NCBI GenBank assembly: GCA_011040545.1
Contig: DQYM01000041.1
Location: forward strand, 1-16,245
Source of the DNA: Candidatus Bathyarchaeota archaeon
GTDB lineage: Archaea; Thermoproteota; Bathyarchaeia; EX4484-135
DNA: 16,245 bases
Reading direction: 5' to 3'
The position numbers and the translations under genes were made by a program. The notes below the pieces were generated by a model. The model was not told where the DNA came from, did not search any database, and worked only from the letters and a program-made list of their open reading frames with translations. This document shows positions 13,759 through 16,245 of the stretch, in pieces; positions within the stretch are counted from its first letter, which is position 1; each line of letters starts with the position of its first letter.

Positions 13759-13767
13759 CCTTAATAG
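13759..13767 (+). promoter_or_regulatory. BRE/TATA promoter of the coiled-coil gene
   Basis: CCTTAATAG preceded by GAAAA, the best BRE-plus-TATA combination in the window. The predicted start near 13789 leaves about 10 bases before the TTG at 13799. Confidence 0.5.
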
Positions 13768-13798
13768 TTCTGCCCCTAGCTACCCTTGAGGGTCCATA

Positions 13799-15040
13799 TT
13801 GGCTAGGGTAGCCCTAACCGACCTCGTGCCTTGGTTTAAATCAAAGCTGGCTGGGGCCATGAAGCCCATCTTGAAGGAGTGGGCTAGGCTTAGGAAGGAT
13901 GCTGAGAAGGCCATTAAGGATGTAAGGGAAGCCTGCGAGAGGATAAGGAATGAGGGGGAGAAGTGCCTAGCTGATAAGGATAGGCGTAAGCACAGGGCTG
14001 GTAGGGCAGCCATTAGGTTCCATAAGAAGGTTTCTGGCCTAATCAGCACCATTGATGTGCCAGAGGAGCTCTCAAGGGAGGCCATAGAGGGGCTGCAGAA
14101 GGACCTAGCACGCCTCTACAATGCCATAGGCGGTGAGTGGGGTGGCCTGCTCGCCCAAATGGATCCATACATGATAATGGCTAGGAGGAAGCTGAGGGGG
14201 GCCTGGAGGAAGGTCGGCGATGTAGTAAGAGGCCTTGGCTCCCTGCTCGGCATGTGCGAGCCCCTTGAGCTTGAGGGCGAAGTAGCATCACTGGCCTCAA
14301 GGCTTGAGAAGCTCATATCCGATCTAAGGGCAATTGAGGCAGAGCTAGGGGCTATCTCGCTGAAGGAGGAGGAAGTCAGGAAGAAGCTTGAGGAGCTAAG
14401 GGAAGCTAAGGAGGCAATTGAGGCCTCAGATGTAATGAGGAAGCTAAGGGAGGCAGAAGAAGCGCTTGAGAACCTATCCATAGAGCTTAGGACAGAGCTA
14501 AGGCATGCTTGGAAGGCCCTCCTAAAGCTTAGGTCCTCTTCTGAAGCAGGGGCTGTGTCCCTAGGGCCAGGTGAGGCTGCCCTGCTAAATGCTTACCTAT
14601 CCGATCCTGTTTCAGCCCTTGCGAGCGAAGAAGAAGGCTACCCTGGCCTCAAGGCACTGCTGAGGAAGGTAGAGGAGTGCTTGAATAGGGGCATCATAAC
14701 GCTAAAGCCCAGCAAAGTTGAGAAGCTTGAGAGGTGGCTTAAGGAAGCCTTCTCAGGCTCCTTACTAGGCCTTCAAGGTAGATCTAGGAAGGCAGTTGAG
14801 ACCATAAGGGCCATTAGGGAATCTGAGGAGGCAAGGAACATAATTGAGGAGCTTAGGTCCCTAGAGGAGGAAATCTCAGGCCTTGAGAAGGAGCTTGAGA
14901 TGCTAGAGGGCCGTGAGAGGTCCCTTAAGGCTAAGCTTGAGAGGCTTAGGGCTAAGATAGAGGATGAGCGTAGGTCCCTTGAGGGCCTCGTAGAGAAGGC
15001 TATTGGGGAGGAAGTAGAAATCGCAATTGAGCTACCCTAG
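13799..15040 (+). CDS. Coiled-coil protein of unknown function
   Basis: A 413-residue highly charged protein from TTG 13799, preceded by GAGGGT. I cannot name the family. Residues ~22-60 are a basic helical region, and ~85-145 form a helical domain with EWGGLLAQMDPYMIMARRKL. Residues ~158-245 are a strong heptad coiled coil rich in Glu, Lys and Leu. Residues ~250-325 are non-coiled and contain Gly and Pro, and ~330-400 are a second coiled coil. The tail is acidic. There is no Walker A or B motif, signal peptide or membrane segment, so an SMC or Rad50 ATPase is excluded. Two coiled coils around a central non-coiled region could fold back as a hairpin. It is convergent with aIF2 gamma, with only four bases between the stops. 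Confidence 0.75.
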   Translation: MARVALTDLVPWFKSKLAGAMKPILKEWARLRKDAEKAIKDVREACERIRNEGEKCLADKDRRKHRAGRAAIRFHKKVSGLISTIDVPEELSREAIEGLQKDLARLYNAIGGEWGGLLAQMDPYMIMARRKLRGAWRKVGDVVRGLGSLLGMCEPLELEGEVASLASRLEKLISDLRAIEAELGAISLKEEEVRKKLEELREAKEAIEASDVMRKLREAEEALENLSIELRTELRHAWKALLKLRSSSEAGAVSLGPGEAALLNAYLSDPVSALASEEEGYPGLKALLRKVEECLNRGIITLKPSKVEKLERWLKEAFSGSLLGLQGRSRKAVETIRAIRESEEARNIIEELRSLEEEISGLEKELEMLEGRERSLKAKLERLRAKIEDERRSLEGLVEKAIGEEVEIAIELP

Positions 15041-15044
15041 GCCA

Positions 15045-16245
15045 TTAGATGATGATCCCATAGCCTATTAGCCTCCAGCGACCTATCCGCCTACTTAAGG
15101 CAACCCTAGCCCCATCTTCTGCACAAACTGGCCTCCTGAGCTTAAGTGAAACCACGCCCTTAGAGGCTTGAACTACTATGCCTGCCGTTACGGCCGTGCC
15201 CACATCTAGGAGGAGGGCCTCCCCCTTCTTTATGGCCTCAACCTTCACCATGTCCTTTGTGCCTATGGCCCTTTCAAAGAGCTCTACCTCAAGTGTTAGC
15301 TCATCCCTTACTGGTGGTAGCGTCCCAGGCTCCCCTACCACGTTGCCCACGAGCCCATCTGCCTTCGTTAGCGATGGATCTAGCTTAGTGCCAACGCCGA
15401 CCAGGCCACCACAGGTTGCCTCCTCAACTGGCCTACCACCTGCATGGAGGCTTGTTATCTCCGTGAAGAGGGGCTCATACCTCGTGCCAACCTTTATCCC
15501 AGGCCTGATCTCGATTTCATCCCCTACCTTGAACTTGCCCTGTATAATGGTTCCACCTATTACACCACCAACTAGCTTCTCAGCTGGCGTCCCAGGCTTA
15601 TTTACATCAAAGGAGCGAACAACGTACATGCGGGGTGGCCTGCTTGGGTCCCTCTTTGGCGTTGGTATGTAGCGCTCTATGGCCCACAGAAGGGCATCCA
15701 TGTTCACTCTCCTCTGTGCTGAAACAGGTATTATAGGCGCCCCCTCGGCAACCGTCCCCTCTGTGAAGCGTAGTATCTCCTGGTAGCTCTCAAGCGCCCT
15801 CTCCCTGCTTACTATGTCAATCTTGTTCTGAGCGATTACCACGTGCTTAACGCCCATTATATCAAGGGCAGCTAGGTGCTCCCTCGTCTGGGGCTGTGGG
15901 CAGGGCTCATCAGCAGCTATGACTAGGACGGCACCATCCATGACGGCTGCACCAGATAGCATGGTGGCCATCAGGGCCTCATGGCCAGGGGCATCTACGA
16001 AGCTAAGGCCACGCTCAAACGTGGTTTCAGCACCGCAGTTGGGGCAGATGGGGCTAGTGGAGTAGTTGGAGGGCTCATCGCAAACTGGGCACCTGTAAAC
16101 AGGTGCATCTGCGTAGCCAAGCTTTATGGTGATGCCACGCCTTAGCTCCTCGCTGTGCCTAGCTGCCCAGACGCCAGTAATGGCCTCTACTATGGTCGTC
16201 TTACCGTGATCTACGTGCCCGACCATGCCTATATTTACCTCTGGC
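15045..16245 (-). CDS. eif2g: Translation initiation factor aIF2 subunit gamma (5' partial)
   Basis: GTPase subunit of heterotrimeric aIF2, which delivers initiator Met-tRNA to the small ribosomal subunit. The frame continues through the right edge as PEVNIGMVGHVDHGKTT, so only the first few codons are missing; the internal ATG at 16226 is within the G1 motif and is not the start. Seen: the P-loop GHVDHGKT, switch I RRGITIKLGYA, a zinc knuckle CPVC/CPNC specific to the gamma subunit, DAPGHE (G3), NKID (G4) and SAQ (G5). Domains II and III follow, with RSFDVNKPG and VGGVIGGTI, and the gene ends at RLIGYGIII. The visible part is 399 residues; archaeal proteins are about 410-415. Confidence 0.97.
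   Translation of the reverse strand, partial: PEVNIGMVGHVDHGKTTIVEAITGVWAARHSEELRRGITIKLGYADAPVYRCPVCDEPSNYSTSPICPNCGAETTFERGLSFVDAPGHEALMATMLSGAAVMDGAVLVIAADEPCPQPQTREHLAALDIMGVKHVVIAQNKIDIVSRERALESYQEILRFTEGTVAEGAPIIPVSAQRRVNMDALLWAIERYIPTPKRDPSRPPRMYVVRSFDVNKPGTPAEKLVGGVIGGTIIQGKFKVGDEIEIRPGIKVGTRYEPLFTEITSLHAGGRPVEEATCGGLVGVGTKLDPSLTKADGLVGNVVGEPGTLPPVRDELTLEVELFERAIGTKDMVKVEAIKKGEALLLDVGTAVTAGIVVQASKGVVSLKLRRPVCAEDGARVALSRRIGRWRLIGYGIII

Noticed and set aside
15178..15672. 164-codon plus-strand frame opposite aIF2 gamma
   Set aside because: Antisense shadow of a highly conserved GTPase gene, with low-complexity Ser/Pro/Thr translation.

Overview
The window comes from an archaeon. It carries archaeal or eukaryote-type information-processing genes (RNA polymerase subunit H, TFB, ribosomal protein S8e, SRP19, Gar1, aIF2 gamma) and a tRNA whose intron folds into a canonical bulge-helix-bulge. 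Short TATA-like boxes lie about 26 bp before the probable starts, leaders are very short, and many starts are TTG or GTG. Arg is mostly AGG, Ile ATA and Leu CTA, in moderately GC-rich DNA, which fits a thermophilic member of the Thermoproteota/Korarchaeota side of the archaea. The lineage is inferred; there is no rRNA here to fix it.

Layout, left to right. 1-1415 (minus) is a B12-type radical SAM gene running off the left edge, overlapping the end of glmM (1405-2775, minus). A short divergent promoter region separates glmM from rpoH (2868-3431, plus). rpoH meets tfb tail to tail in a shared CTAG. tfb, gar1, SRP19 and rps8e form a minus-strand information-processing cluster (3428-5342), with an intron-containing tRNA-Val(UAC) upstream on the same strand. 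The plus strand then carries ttuA (tRNA 2-thiolation), an unrecognised helical protein with an internal duplication, a small zinc-ribbon protein, a dipeptide-epimerase-like enolase-superfamily enzyme, surE and tRNA-Arg(GCG). From 9718 to 13322 the minus strand holds an AlkA-type DNA glycosylase, an unrecognised 109-residue protein, an MTA/SAH deaminase and an agmatinase-family ureohydrolase. A small membrane protein and a 413-residue coiled-coil protein follow on the plus strand. aIF2 gamma (minus) runs off the right edge, lacking only its first few codons.

Functional themes are transcription initiation (RpoH, TFB), translation and RNA modification (S8e, Gar1, TtuA, tRNAs, aIF2 gamma), protein targeting (SRP19) and polyamine/AdoMet by-product handling (ureohydrolase plus MTA/SAH deaminase). 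The most striking item is RpoH: at 187 residues it is more than twice the usual archaeal length, and its first ~110 residues resemble the N-terminal jaw domain of eukaryotic Rpb5. No CRISPR array, insertion sequence or prophage is visible, and after including the two edge genes no gene-free stretch exceeds 300 bases.
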